A DNA stretch of 64,000 bases from Cladochytrium replicatum (Eukaryota; Chytridiomycota; Chytridiomycetes; Cladochytriales; Cladochytriaceae), in assembly GCA_025526935.1 (NCBI GenBank), contig JAHLKD010000075.1:236413-300412 (forward strand), given 5' to 3'. Below, piece by piece: positions 1 through 11,454 of this stretch. Position numbers and translations under genes: made by a program. The notes below the pieces were generated by a model, which worked only from the letters and a program-made list of their open reading frames with translations, had not been told where the DNA came from and did not search any database. Numbering within the stretch: position 1 is the stretch's first letter; the number at the start of each line of letters is the position of its first letter.

Positions 1-1718
1 GAACAAAGAAATCCGCGACCATTTTCTGTCGTTTCGAAAGAACCAAATCATCGTGCCGATCCATTGAATAAGTGGAAAGTTGATCTTCAATTTTGGGGTC
101 GACTTCGGTTTGGGCCGGAACAAGAAAAATTGTGACTCCATATCCTGCTAAGAATAAGGAATTTAGTGGACAGAATATTGATCCTTTCGCTCTTTGACTC
201 ACAATCGCATGCGTGCGAACATTTGGAAATCCCACAAATGCCGCGCCAACAAGCGTATATGTACCGTACCAAAATTATATGGAACAGCCCATATGCGTAC
301 AAGACAATCGTGTTGAAGAATGCGATCGCACTGAAAGCTGTGAACAGGCCATGGGGCTCGCGGGGACCCGAGCCCATTGCTGCCCGACGATTAGGACGCT
401 GTGCGCCGCCATTGAAACGGCAATGAAGTGCAAATAAACCGTCACCACAAGAGGGTCACATCGATTGAGGCTGGACTCCGATCATCGTCCAGAAGGTCGT
501 CATAATGCCAAGACTTGCATCAGAGTATCTGTAACGATATTCGAGTTTTATCGCTAAACGCTCATGAGCGATTTATGCAACATGCTTCGCAATGGCGCAG
601 ACGTAGCATAACAATAGATAGAAGGTTTGCTACATAATACCATATCTGGATAATATCGATACATACATGTTAGCCACAGCTGCCGGACATCAACCATGCG
701 GAGTGGCAGTGACACTGAAACACGGTTATCACGCAGATAAGCAGCGGCGGTTGGACGACTGTTTAAATAACACTGCCCTCTGTGGGCATCTGTTCGTACT
801 CTGGGGTACGTAAATGTCTCACCAAATTACAATCAGATGTGGGGGCGCACTGCGAAATCCACCGCAGGATGTTTTATGCACCGGCAAATAGTTTAAACTC
901 TATAAATTTGCGCTGCGGCAACCTCGGAGTTCGGCTGTCCCGATGATGCATCAACGTCACAAGACAAATCAGGCCTGCGAGCTGAGCTCGGCCACCATAA
1001 AGCGTTACTGGCGGGATAGTTAGACAGCCTTTCCATGTGTTCCGGGGACGCAGCCCCAGAGCGCCTCGTTTCATACCATACCCGTTTGGGCGGTGATGGC
1101 TCCGTAACATCCCACGGCACAAAAAATTGACATATAATCCATGCGTGGGCAACTCCCGGATGTTTAAACAGAATATGGGGCTGATCATTAATTAAATCAA
1201 ATGTCGTTGGTGTAATTGTACCGCACGGCAGTTTGCTTTTCGCAACTGCCGATATCACCGTCGGCTCAACTGCTAGCGGCACGGTTGTTTCTTTTTTGCC
1301 AGCGGCGGTGGTGTTATTTAGCCATGTTTTGCGTGCGATCAGCAGTGCGTGTCCGAGTTGTTGCAACGGTCCCAAAATTTACCGCCGCTTATGAGAATCT
1401 ATCTAGATCCCATAAAACAAATATAACGAACTAATGGTGAGGCCCTTCTCTGATACTGCGCTTTAATTGCTCGTCCAATCCCCATGTCGACCTGCACGCT
1501 GCGTTTTTAAATTGAGCTGATAGGCTTACCATCCCTCTCGAACGGTCAACATCACCCCCGCTACCGCACTTTTCCCCCTTGTTCGGTTTGCTTTGGTAAG
1601 CTTAACCCCACTCGGCCTTCGTATTCGAAACACTCATCAATATTTGACTGGGCGGACCTATTTTCAAATGCTTAGTTAGGTGCTTTCTACCTTACCATCC
1701 AGCCTGCCCTCAAATGCA
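1..1718. other. Left-edge region without a confident gene
   Basis: I see only short open frames. On the plus strand, 213-437 ends in a Cys-rich stretch of 74 codons that could be the last exon of a small secreted protein. On the minus strand, 87-377 reads as a hydrophobic stretch that could be exons of a membrane protein entering from the left. Neither has a recognisable motif or a clear splice partner. From about 440 to 870 nothing stands out. The 350 bp before the homeobox gene are C/T-rich and may hold its promoter and 5' leader. Confidence 0.4.
893..1375 (-). CDS. Hypothetical protein, 160 codons, unrecognised
   Basis: An uninterrupted minus-strand frame of 160 codons in an otherwise gene-poor left edge. 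It has no signal peptide, no membrane segment and no motif I recognise. Composition is mixed (several Trp, Pro and His in the middle third) and not repetitive. It could be a single exon of a larger gene or a chance frame. The lack of a family match and of neighbouring exons keeps confidence low. Confidence 0.2.
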   Translation of the reverse strand: MGPLQQLGHALLIARKTWLNNTTAAGKKETTVPLAVEPTVISAVAKSKLPCGTITPTTFDLINDQPHILFKHPGVAHAWIICQFFVPWDVTEPSPPKRVWYETRRSGAASPEHMERLSNYPASNALWWPSSARRPDLSCDVDASSGQPNSEVAAAQIYRV

Positions 1719-3290
1719 ATGATCAGTCTGTCTTGCCCAACACCAGTTACTTCGATGAGACCGCCTCCCCGCGATTTGTCCCCAAAGGACTCGCATGCTC
1801 AGCAGCCTCAGCAGTACCGGGACAGTTCCCAACCGGCATCTACTTTGCGTCTTCCTTCAATCCGCGATTTGCTCGGCTCGGTCGCCTCAAATCACCAAAA
1901 CTTGACACAACCCCCACAAACCACCCAACCGAATCAGTGGTATAACACCAATGCTCAACATGGACCAGCTATCAGAGGGCATCCTTTAAATGCTGGTGCG
2001 CCATTATTGGGTTCTGCGGAGCAATTCTCCACTTCTTCGCAGCATTCAACGAATCCTCACGGTGTTAAGCGAAAATTCGACTGGGACGCCTCCAAAGATG
2101 CAAGGTACAACGAATTCCGGCGAGTCGCCCCTGGCAATCAAGCGCCTCCAATGCAGCATACATCTGCCCATCGGAACGTCGAACAACAGATCCGACCGGG
2201 CCAAGTTCCTCCCAGCATGCAACAAAGCAAGTTCCCAACCCAGCAATATCGGGGTGACTGGTTCCCTCCTCCGCAGAACCGCACTATGTCAGATCCCCGA
2301 CCCTCGGCCTACAACCCTCACTGGAATCAAGTCGCACCAGTTTCGAACCACCCACTCTCCGTCTCATCCTCAACCCAGCAGCATCCTTACCTCCAGCCGC
2401 ACCGGCAGCCGCAATCCCATTCCCCGATATCCCGCTCACCCTCCCCGCGTCGGCCCCAACCCTACGAACAAGGCCGGATGCCCCCACGCGGCCGTCCCTC
2501 AACCACAACAGCAACCCCACCCGCCGCCCTCCCGTCCCCACAATCCTCGTCCACCTCCTCTTCCACCACGCGCGCAACAACAACGACTACAACAGCAGCA
2601 GCAGCTTCCCAACCGCCCTCGTTCGCCGAAGTCGCCCCTCAGATCTCCTCCCTCTACTCCACCCGCCGCAAACGCGCCACCGCCGAACAACTCCGCGTCC
2701 TCAACGCCGTGTTCGAGGTCACCTTCTTCCCGTCGACGGACCTCCGCAACCAGCTCGCGAGGGAGCTCGGCATGTCCGCGCGGACCGTGCAGGTGTGGTT
2801 CCAAAACAAACGCTCGGCGCATCGCTCGTCGATACTCAGGTCCGGCGGGGTCCCGGTCGCGACAGCAACGCCGCAGCAGCAGGGGCAGCAGCAGCCGAGG
2901 AACGAGAATGATCCTGTGCAGAGGTACAGAGAGATTGCCCAGCGGGACGCGATGCTTTCTGGCGCAAGGGGCCCCGCGCAGCCGCAAGGTGCGGCGGGAC
3001 CGGTGGTGACCCAACAGGGGTTTGCGAGGGGCAGTGATAAGGATAGGATGTATGGGCGGTTGTTGAGGATGCCGGAAGCCGCGCTGGCGCATGCGAGGGG
3101 TGAGAAGGAGGTTGGAGAGGTTGGAGAGGGGAGGGGGAGAGGCGGGAGCAGTTCGAGTATCAGTAGCGGTGGGAGCAGTAGGAGGGATGCGAGGGGGAAG
3201 AAGGTAATGGGAGATGAGACGCAGATTTATTATGACGATGGCGAGTTGGACGATGATGACGACGACGCCGACGAGGAGTATGTGGAGTAA
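1719..3290 (+). CDS. Homeodomain transcription factor, 523 aa
   Basis: The protein is a nuclear DNA-binding regulator by family. The homeodomain lies at about residues 315-372 (DNA about 2661-2835): a basic RRKR start, a first helix, and the recognition helix with the hallmark WFQNKR. The N-terminal half is Pro/Gln/Ser-rich and low complexity, with a second low-complexity Thr/Ala block just before the domain, typical of fungal homeobox activators. The C terminus has a Gly/Ser/Arg-rich stretch, then a run of Asp/Glu at the very end. The frame is open upstream to 1680 but that codon is GTG, so I start at the first ATG, 1719. A second in-frame ATG follows shortly. No intron is needed. Binding sites and targets cannot be inferred. 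The gene is convergent with the RAD4-like gene, whose stop is at 3863. Confidence 0.85.
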   Translation: MISLSCPTPVTSMRPPPRDLSPKDSHAQQPQQYRDSSQPASTLRLPSIRDLLGSVASNHQNLTQPPQTTQPNQWYNTNAQHGPAIRGHPLNAGAPLLGSAEQFSTSSQHSTNPHGVKRKFDWDASKDARYNEFRRVAPGNQAPPMQHTSAHRNVEQQIRPGQVPPSMQQSKFPTQQYRGDWFPPPQNRTMSDPRPSAYNPHWNQVAPVSNHPLSVSSSTQQHPYLQPHRQPQSHSPISRSPSPRRPQPYEQGRMPPRGRPSTTTATPPAALPSPQSSSTSSSTTRATTTTTTAAAASQPPSFAEVAPQISSLYSTRRKRATAEQLRVLNAVFEVTFFPSTDLRNQLARELGMSARTVQVWFQNKRSAHRSSILRSGGVPVATATPQQQGQQQPRNENDPVQRYREIAQRDAMLSGARGPAQPQGAAGPVVTQQGFARGSDKDRMYGRLLRMPEAALAHARGEKEVGEVGEGRGRGGSSSSISSGGSSRRDARGKKVMGDETQIYYDDGELDDDDDDADEEYVE

Positions 3291-3862
3291 GAGTGCACAT
3301 GTTTTATTGATTTGTTGCGACCGAATGCCCCAAACCTATTACTTTGAGCTGGTTTCATTCCTATTTTCTCCCTTTTTGTTAGTCCACATACCTATTATAT
3401 TGATGTTTGGTTTACTATCAGGCTATTGCAGTTCTCACGTTACACTTGACTTTCTTGTTACAGTTTTGTTGTTTCTTACGAACGTTGTGGATGTGCGGAG
3501 GATTTCTTGATCTTTTTAAAGACTCGATTTGGCCCTTAACTAGTTCGATCTTGCGTTGACGCCGGTGGGTTTCCAAGATTGGCCCGGACCTTCCGGCTGA
3601 TAAAAACTTGCACAATGGACCATCCGGAACTATCTCCCTCTTATTGAGGACATCTCTTTTTGGGCACAGGTTGCAATTCATGATTGCTTTTTGAAATAAA
3701 GTCAATATTTGAGAAACGTCAAACAGGTTTGCGACCCATAATGTAATCACTTTGAAGACCCATACTCGGCGTGTATGCGCTTCACTACCACAAGCTTATG
3801 CATAAACCGCACCCTAAAGTGATATCGTTGGCGAGTCGGCAATCAAACCCAACGGCGTAGAC
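3291..3862. other. Intergenic region between convergent genes
   Basis: This is the shared 3' space of the homeobox gene (+) and the RAD4-like gene (-). It is T-rich on the plus strand just after 3300. A 110-codon minus frame at 3418-3750 has no motif, and the RAD4-like gene can end before it. I see no RNA gene or repeat here. Confidence 0.5.
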
Positions 3863-6657
3863 TTACCATCGTGCCCGAGAGAGCTCTCTGCGTTTCTTTT
3901 CGCGTGTTGCTCGTTGTCTCTCCGACATCTCATCGACGGCCTTTGTATCAAAATAATAGGTTAAACTGAGATCACCACTGAGATAATGTTGTATGAACAT
4001 ACCAACATAATGAGTTCAGCTGACTCTTCGGGAACGACGATCCCTTCGATGACAGGATAGGTCATGCGTCTTTTGAACTCAAAGCCCACCTTGAGCAACG
4101 GTGAGCAGCTTTCCCTCGATTGAAGCGTTTGAAAGACTTACGACTGCCGGGGCATAGTCTATACCCAACGTCTTGGCAATCTTCCCAAGTCCGGATGCTT
4201 TGCGATTTGGGAGTAAGCTTTCACACGATTTGCTTTCAAACTGGGCACACCAACCTCTCAGATGTACCGCTCCCTTTGGAAGCATCGACTTGTGAAGTAC
4301 TTCGACGTTGCCAAATTCATTCTTTGGTATGACTCCCTGATGAATAGCAGTAAGCGGACATATAAAACCTCAATTGTGGAACCAACAGATTTCACACGTA
4401 CATCAATTACTTCACCGGCCTTGTACTCGCAAGTCTGCCATTCGCCGAAAAGGCCCACTCCTCCACGCATCTCGTCATCGGGTTCTGGCCCTTCCTCGCC
4501 CTCACTGTCGTTTCCGCCAGCGCCAATGCCATCATCGTCATTCTCTCGAGCACGTTTCCGAGCGCTCGCGGGACTGCTCTTGGAGAACGCAGTGTAGCGC
4601 ACAGGCACCTCATCATCAATGATCGAACGTCCGCGTACCTTCCAAGCTCGTTCGGAGAGGACCTTGATTAACGAAAGGAAGTAAGGGATGCGATTTCGTT
4701 ATGTTGTAGGACGGAATTGCTCACCTCTTTGACATTCTTTCTGGGATACACCCAGTCACCTTTGTACTTTCCGATAGCATGTTCAGGACCACGGGGATAG
4801 ATCACCTCGTTCTTCTTGCACTGCTTTTCCAGGGCGAAACTGGTTTTTCGTGAGTTAAAAAGAGCTCCCACACCTTTTCAGAAAATTCAAGATTCTCACA
4901 GCGGATGATTCTTGAACCCATTGAGATTCGTCGGCATCGATTCGTCAGCCATCTTTTTGTTCAGATCTGATTCTTCGACTGCAACGATTTCCTCCTCTTC
5001 TCTCCACGGCTTGAGAATCTCGAGCACACGCTCCCACCATGCCTCCCCTTTATCCGACATGCGATTTCGAGCCGTGCGAGCACCCCATTGAGATGCATAC
5101 CGCTGAGTGACGTCCTTCGCTCCGGTTTCTTTAAAAATATGTGGATATCAGTCTAAGTACTTATTATTATTGAAGTGACAGCTGCAACATCGAACCTGGA
5201 TCAAAAGCTACGACATACGACAGCTGGCTCTGAAGCGGCGCGTTCGAGGCCGGCTCGAACTTGTCCGACTTGCCGACTGCTCCGGATACTGGGTCCAGGC
5301 ATATCCATTCCTTCGTCGTCTTTTGCGCAAGCACTTCGCACCACATCCGTATCGGATACGGCGCTCCAACGGCTGACTCCGGATTGCTGCTGATTTGCGA
5401 CAGGTCCACTGCACTCTTCGACTTTTGCTTCTTACTCGGAGACGCTTGGGAGCTACTATCGAGTTCGGCCGCCTTTCGTTTCTTCTCGTTCGGAGATCCG
5501 CTTGGTGAGTGCGAGGCGTTCGCGGCAGCGGGAAACGACGCTGCTTTCTTTGCAAATGAGAGCGGGATAGGGTGCATCGAAACCACCAGACGGGTGGGGA
5601 CACCCGCGCACGCACGAATCGCAGCGACGAGCCACATCGAGCTGACATTCGGATCCATCCCGCCCACATCCGTTTCGTCCTCATCGAGCCTCATCGGCTC
5701 GGATTTTGATTTCTTCACAGCTCCCTTTCCTTTTGTCCCAGAAGCCTTTTTCACCTCACGCGATGGCAACAAAGCTGGAGTTCGCTCGAGCTCATCCGAA
5801 AACATCGTGCGCAGTTCGTCAGCGCAGTTGAAGGAAGCAGAGCCCACACGGGTCCATGAACAGGGGAATCGAGACCTCCAAAAACGCATGAGATCGACGA
5901 GACTATTAAGGAATGTGTTGTGGACAAGTTGGTTGTCGAGCACGGGTTTGGATCTTTTGCGTGTTGGAGGGGTGTGCGATGAGCTAGAAGCCCGAGTCAA
6001 TGTTGGCGCGTCTGAAACCGGGAGGATAGCGTTCGGATCTCGAGTGATCGAAGTCACTATTCTCGGTGGCACGAAGGAGAGCAAAAGCGCCTGTGGGTTG
6101 GGGAGAAAGGGACGATCACACCATACGAAGAGAGGGCATTAGCAAAAGAACACTAAAATTAAAGCGATTCTAAACCCAAGCGCTCTTCAAATCACAAGAT
6201 CCTACAGGTCGACAGTACTTTCAGTTCATTGTCTTCGCACCATTGATTCCGAAGAATCCCGCACGCGAGCAGCGAAACGAGATGAGCTTTGTGGAGCTGT
6301 AGTCGCCAATAACGTGCTTCTTTTAGCAGACCCTTTGGGTTTTGCTTTGATTCCGTCCTGGAACTCATTGGTCAATTCGCTGGGATTAAAGCACACGTTC
6401 AGGCCAACTTTTCTGTCAATTCTTTCTGATTCCCTAGTGTGATGTCGAAGGAGCCTTGCGAGTCGATTGCATTGCGCAGGTCATCTGGAATGGCATCGGG
6501 GAAGGTTTCGTCTACAGGGTCTAAATCGCAGTCGGAACTAGCATGTTAAGCACGTCTCCATAGATTAGAAACCTTCAGTGTTGCGTTGCACTGCTTGAAT
6601 TTGCACGTCCTCCCAGATTTCTTCGTCGCTGTCGCTACCATCCGCAAAATCAAACAT
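3863..6657 (-). CDS. RAD4: Rad4/XPC-type DNA damage recognition protein, 11 exons, 712 aa
   Basis: Rad4/XPC recognises helix-distorting DNA damage for nucleotide excision repair, with Rad23 as partner, in the nucleus. Exons (minus strand): 6657-6573, 6520-6409, 6357-6219, 6090-5196, 5128-4900, 4839-4725, 4662-4402, 4336-4255, 4197-4142, 4089-4003, 3940-3863. All introns are GT-AG, 51-128 bp, and phases join exactly (2139 nt). Family landmarks run in order. An acidic N terminus carries EEIWEDV. The HKAHL helix is near residue 90, and the transglutaminase-like fold has RMWCEVL and YVVAFDP (about 365-410). BHD1 has NEVIYP and [13 protein letters not shown]2 has [11 protein letters not shown]3 has [27 protein letters not shown] and PVIEGIVVP. 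The C terminus is basic and ends in W. The start is the ATG at 6657 before the acidic motif; an upstream exon is possible. The last exon contains GTAAGT overlapping its TAA stop, so an extra 3' exon cannot be fully excluded. Confidence 0.93.
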
Positions 6658-6814
6658 TGAATGATTATTGTGGCTTAGTGATGGAGGTATTTGAATTCCA
6701 GTTTCCATCTCCAGAACACAGGAGAGGAATTCCTTGGTCAAACCAATCTGACCCAAAATCATTTCAAGCACATCGGACCAACATCGCCAAACCACGCTCT
6801 CGGTTCTATCAATA

Positions 6815-8527
6815 TTATATCGGGATCACCTCGACGTCGTCCACGAATACCCAGGCCGGTGCCTTCCCCCCAACAAACCCCAAAACGTCTTGCCCGTTCG
6901 CCGACACAACAACACTCCGCATCACCCACGGCTGAAAATCCATCACGATCGGCCGTTCAACCAGATCCCCATTCCAAACAACTTGGATCCAGGCCCCGAT
7001 CTCGTCCACAGCTCCAGAAAACGTGCTATCCGTCCAAAATCGAACAACGTACTGCTTTCCGGGTTGCGTGCCCGTGATGGTTCGGGTGCTCAGTGTGCCC
7101 GGAAGCGAGTCGTTGTAAGTTGCCGAGCCTAAGATCCCAAGACCGAACCCTGAGCGTGCAAAAGGTTTGTAGGAGAACACGCTTGCACCATTTATGCCTT
7201 GTCCAGAACCTTGCCATGCGGTTGATTCGATGGAGAAGCAGAAGAATGTGGTGCATGAAAGGGATTCAAAGCCACCGTCGGTGAGCAGGGATGATGCAGA
7301 GGGGAGGAGATGGTATCCGCGTGAGTATGTTACGGCGATGGCATCCTTCCCCGTGAATGTGGCTGTCGTCGAGTTGGTCATGTAGTAATACTGTGATTTT
7401 GAGGTTGGAGACTGGTGTGGGAGGCAAGTGTAGTTGTGACTTACAAGAGAGCATGTATATGATTTTGGAACTCCGTTTTCGATTGCGCGCCAGATGTTGA
7501 AGTAGACACAACTTCGACCTTTGCTGTCAGCTGTTGAGCTGCAAAGATCTGCACATGCTTGAATATCGTATTGAGAGAGGAGGATCGTGTTTATGATCTA
7601 AGCGAAAACTAGTTAGTTACTGAGTTCATACACTGCCTGTAGAAGTTACCCCTGGAGCAATATTGGCTGCAGTTAGTGGTCCAAACGTGAGTGCATACCC
7701 CCATGGTGTGGCTGGATTTTTGAATGTGCGAAGGTCTTTCCGCTGCCACCCGGTGCTGTGGGTGATACAGGTCTTGTCGTGAGGCTCTGGGTAAGACTGC
7801 TGTCCACCAAAGTTTGTCTTCTCGACAGCGGTGTGGACGTCGCCGTATATAGCGCACTTAAGGTTTGACTTTTCAGAGTTGAGAACGTCTAGACCGTAGT
7901 TGTTGAACTCGTAGAAGATATTTGCAAACACTGCAAAACAACGATGAGTGAAGGAGTGTTAAATAACGGGTCCATCTGGCCCCAACCGCATTTAGGTTCA
8001 CTGTCGCAGAATTGAAGGCAGGCTTCTACGTTGTACGTGTTGTTCGGAATTACACGGTATGTGAGATATGCGATTCCGTTGATTGAAGCGTCCTTGCATC
8101 CAGCGAGCGGATCGACAAGAAATACAGGCTCAAATCCTTCAACCGATCTCCGCTCAGCGCGCTGGTGTGTGGGTTCCATCGAAGGAGCAAGGGCCGTATC
8201 AAGATCGACAGTAGACGCAATAACAGAAGTTTTTGGGACGGGTTGTGAGGGAGGTCCAACATCCCCAGCGGCACTTTCAGAATGGTTGCTTTCCGCCACC
8301 ATGCTGAGGATTGACTCGATATTGGTGGTTACGTCCGGGTTGACAGGTTGGGTCGGATCACGACGGTCAATCAAATGAGCTGCTGAGAGTCAATTGTTTC
8401 CCGAGGTTATATGCAATGCTGTTAACAACTCACAGCGTGGTGCCATTCTTGCGTGGGCCATTGCGAACAGCAAAACCTGTATGAGCAACAGAAGATAGCC
8501 AAACCGATTCAACATCATTGTTGCCAT
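6815..8527 (-). CDS. Secreted Cys-rich (apple/PAN-like) plus lectin-like protein, 5 exons, 498 aa
   Basis: Predicted secreted, probably wall-associated. Exons: 8527-8434, 8379-7987, 7930-7650, 7597-7445, 7390-6815 (1497 nt, phases consistent, introns 52-56 bp). Residues 1-24 are a signal peptide with a Leu-rich core. After a Ser/Thr/Pro linker comes a Cys module (about 128-230) with AGCKD, ACLQFCDSEPKC, then FYEFNNYG, SNLKCAIYGDV and EKTNFGGQ. This pattern is widespread in secreted fungal proteins and resembles apple/PAN-type domains. A second short Cys motif, ACADLCSST with SCVYFN, follows. The last exon (about 308-498) reads like a carbohydrate-binding beta-sandwich: GGFES near the start, conserved Trp/Phe, and a VFVDDVEV ending typical of CBM4/9-like folds. 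The family assignment of both modules is inferred. The ATG at 8527 gives the best signal peptide; an in-frame ATG lies nine bases downstream. Confidence 0.8.
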
Positions 8528-9702
8528 TATTGCCCGCTCTATGTTTATGTGTACGATGAACGGCGCTCCGGATTCCCTCCGCCGTCGTATTTAAAGATTG
8601 GGTTGTTTTTGTTTTGTCTTGGCTGGCAAGCACGCCACGGTGGGGCATCTCTGATGGCGGGCGTGCAGCGAATGATGAGCGAATGGGATGGACTCCGGAT
8701 CTGATGGTGAGCGAGACATTTCATTGCTTTGATCGAGGTGAAGTGAAGTGATGTGATTCATGTTTAGATTAACGTGTCCGGTTTAACAGTTTAACGTAGC
8801 CCAAACTTGGCACTTGGTGTTGAATACTACTGCTATGCTACAAGTAGTACGTGAGATGAATCAATCGAATCTCTCGGTTCTCACTTAACTTCAGCTTTCG
8901 ATTCAATTCCATCAATGATGCAATGTGCAATGGTGCGCACCACACTCGACAAATGTGTGTGGACAATAGCACCTCATACATCTCATTCGAGGCCTTGTTA
9001 ATCCGTGGAGGCAACTCTTTCCATGTCACCAACGTCAGTTGGGCGGTAGTGCACTATCTCGGCTCAACACTCGCCCCCTCGATGAGATAAGCGGGACACT
9101 CTACCTAACCTTCTCGCTCCTCCCCTATCTCTCCTCAGTGCAAACAGCCACAATATGATCTTCCATTTCATTCACAAACTCTTTGTGTTTCTCCACCTGA
9201 TCCGCTCAAGAACATGCTCTGCCCCAGATGGGCAAGCGACCTAAATTTTGAGAATGCGTAAGATGGTGATAGTACAATCGAAACTCACGTTGAACGCTCG
9301 TCCTCCCAACTCAATGCTGTTCATCGGCAGTCTATCGGATATGTGCAGCAGTCATCCCTCGAGTCTTTTCGGGTTTGATATCAAAACTTCTGCGTGACAT
9401 TCTCGACGTAATCCCAGTAAAGTATGTTGTTGAGATAGAAACCAATTCGGTTCAAGAAGAATGCAACGTTTGATACATCGCCGTAGCTGTACATACCACT
9501 ACACAACTGGGAGCCCTGAGTGCAATCAGGAAAGAAAGCGAAAAGAGGGACAAGAGACGGTTGAACACTGACCGATGTCTAAACTACATGTATTCGATTT
9601 ATACTCTTAACTGCGTCGATTTGGGAAAACAAAAAGGGATCAAAAAGAAGTATCAAGAGGCACCATTGGGTATATGAGTAATTTGCTTTATCCGCGTAAC
9701 GA
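8528..9702. other. Intergenic region, no complete gene
   Basis: The first about 170 bp are the promoter side of the secreted protein gene on the minus strand. I see no complete gene further on. The only recognisable element is the short fragment at 9381-9494, listed separately. Confidence 0.5.
9381..9494 (-). pseudogene. Fragment related to the secreted protein at 58707-59581
   Basis: A 37-codon minus-strand frame opens with MYSYGDVSNVAFF. The third exon of the small secreted protein near 59 kb opens with LYSYGDVNNFATV. The shared YSYGDV-N-A core points to a related exon, but the remainder diverges and no matching upstream exons or signal peptide are visible nearby. It may be a decayed paralogue or one exon of an unresolved gene. 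Confidence 0.35.
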
Positions 9703-11010
9703 TCAGAAACGCAGCCTTTGAACGCCATTGACTTTCTTCGATATTCGATGTGATAACCAGTTGACAATTTCAGTGTGGCCACGAGCTTTCGCCTTCACTA
9801 CCGCTGATTCGCTCCACGTAACTTCCAATCCGCTCTGATCCCACCATTCTAGAATGTCCAGTCTCCCGTTTGCGCTCGCCGCTTCGATCCCCAGTTTACT
9901 CCACATGAGCTCAAGACCACTCTGCTTCCACCACTCCAGCACATCGGGTCCGGAAGCCCGGTCCATTGCAAGTGTACTCCACTGCAGCTCGAGCCCGCTT
10001 CGAACCCACCAATCGAGAACGTCAACATGTCCATTTTTGCTTGCACCGTCCATCGCCCACTCACTCCACTCAGGATCCTCGACTCCGCTCTCTTTAGTCC
10101 ACCACTCTAGCACATCGACATGTCCGTTTTCGCTCGCAATGTCAATTGCGACGTTGCTCCAGCGCAGAGGCTTAAGCCCACACGTTCTCCACCACTCGAG
10201 CACGCCGACGTGGCCATTCTCGCTCGCGCCGTCCATGGCACCATCGCTCCACCTTAGCTCTCCGACAAGCCCGCTTCGTTTCCACCATTCGAGCACATGC
10301 ACGTGTCCGCGTTCGCTGGCGAGGTCCATGGCGCGATGTGTCCATTTCAGCTCCGCGCCGCTCTTCGATCGCCACCATTCCAAAACGTCCAGACGGCCCT
10401 CGCGACTTGCATTGTCGAGCGTCTCGTCTCCGCACATCATGATTCCTGCATCATCGTTAAACTTTCGCCACCACTCGAGCACGTCGACGTGCCCGTTCTC
10501 GCTCGCGCGCTCGATTGCGTTCAGAGTCCACTGCAACTCGAGCCCGCTGGATCGCCACCATTCAAGCACGCGCGTGTGGCCGTTTGCGCTCGCAAGGTCT
10601 ATTGCGGTGTCGCTCCAGAGCAATGCATGCGCGTCGAAATTGGATGTCCACCATTCGAGGACTGTGACGTGGCCTTTGGCACTGGCGAGGTCCATGGCTG
10701 CGGGGGTGTAGATGAGCCTTGGGCGACCGGATCTTCTTCGGCCCGTGAAGATGTGGAAGGTGAGGAGGTCGACGAGGCCACGGCTACTTGCGCAATCCAT
10801 CGAGAGGGAGGGGATGAGTGAGAGGAGCTCGAATTGGACATGGCGGCGACGTAGGTGCGTTGCGATCTGGAACGCTTGGATGGGGCTGTTGCAGTCGAGG
10901 CCGAGGGAGAGTAGGATCTGGTCGACGGTTTCGATGGGGAGCATCTGACGGTCGTCGACGTCGTCGTCGTCGTCGTTCGGAAATTCGTTTCCCCTGCAAA
11001 ACATTTGCAT
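9703..11010 (-). CDS. Ankyrin-type repeat protein with VLEWW signature, 435 aa
   Basis: Residues 1-60 include an Asp-rich stretch and LPIETVDQILLSL, which resembles the start of an F-box-like helix. From about residue 100 there are ten to eleven repeats of roughly 33-35 residues. Each contains A-ENGHVDVLEWW followed by a short loop with a conserved W. This is a divergent ankyrin repeat in which the usual outer-helix end is replaced by EWW. Such repeats mediate protein binding; no catalytic domain is present. The ATG at 11010 is the longest in-frame start. TTTTGCAG just inside it resembles a splice acceptor, so the true first exon may lie upstream (11020-11140 is open in other frames). A decayed relative lies at 34.9-36.3 kb. 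Confidence 0.8.
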   Translation of the reverse strand: MQMFCRGNEFPNDDDDDVDDRQMLPIETVDQILLSLGLDCNSPIQAFQIATHLRRRHVQFELLSLIPSLSMDCASSRGLVDLLTFHIFTGRRRSGRPRLIYTPAAMDLASAKGHVTVLEWWTSNFDAHALLWSDTAIDLASANGHTRVLEWWRSSGLELQWTLNAIERASENGHVDVLEWWRKFNDDAGIMMCGDETLDNASREGRLDVLEWWRSKSGAELKWTHRAMDLASERGHVHVLEWWKRSGLVGELRWSDGAMDGASENGHVGVLEWWRTCGLKPLRWSNVAIDIASENGHVDVLEWWTKESGVEDPEWSEWAMDGASKNGHVDVLDWWVRSGLELQWSTLAMDRASGPDVLEWWKQSGLELMWSKLGIEAASANGRLDILEWWDQSGLEVTWSESAVVKAKARGHTEIVNWLSHRISKKVNGVQRLRF

Positions 11011-11454
11011 TCACATGATCTCGGGTGCTTGTGGTGGTGCACCGCGTGTGATCTGTGATCCGAACGGGGGTGGTGGTGCGGGAGTTTGTTGTGCCGGAAA
11101 GAAAGAAAACACACTCATGCACAAAGGATGTATTTCGGAACATGTAGCATAGAAGAAGGTACAGAACAAGAATCGGAATCGTGATTAGAAAAATGAGGAA
11201 GGAAAAATCGCCGACTGTCTTCAGAGGGGATCAAGTCGGTCACCACTCCACTTCGACCATTGAAAATAAATAATTGCGTTGGATGAGGCAATGAGTCAGA
11301 CAAGGGCCGGCCAAATAGGGAACATAAAGTCTAAGTGCACCTAAACCACTATCGCACATGCCAATGAGTAAGATTCAGAATTCATTTCCCTTCAGAAGGC
11401 GAAAAAATAACGGAGTTCAGCATTTCCATCGGCGACAAATGGAAAGACAAATAC

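Noticed and set aside
87-377. Minus-strand frame with hydrophobic stretches, possible transporter exons
   Set aside because: No family motif and no consistent splice partners within the window.
2499-3092. Long minus-strand frame opposite the homeobox gene
   Set aside because: Cys/Gly/Arg-rich mirror of the Pro/Gln/Ala-coding homeobox exon; no independent evidence.
5261-6142. 293-codon plus-strand frame
   Set aside because: Lies exactly opposite the largest RAD4 exon, which has clear family motifs.
9854-10711. 285-codon plus-strand frame
   Set aside because: Antisense image of the ankyrin repeats; its own repetitiveness is a by-product.
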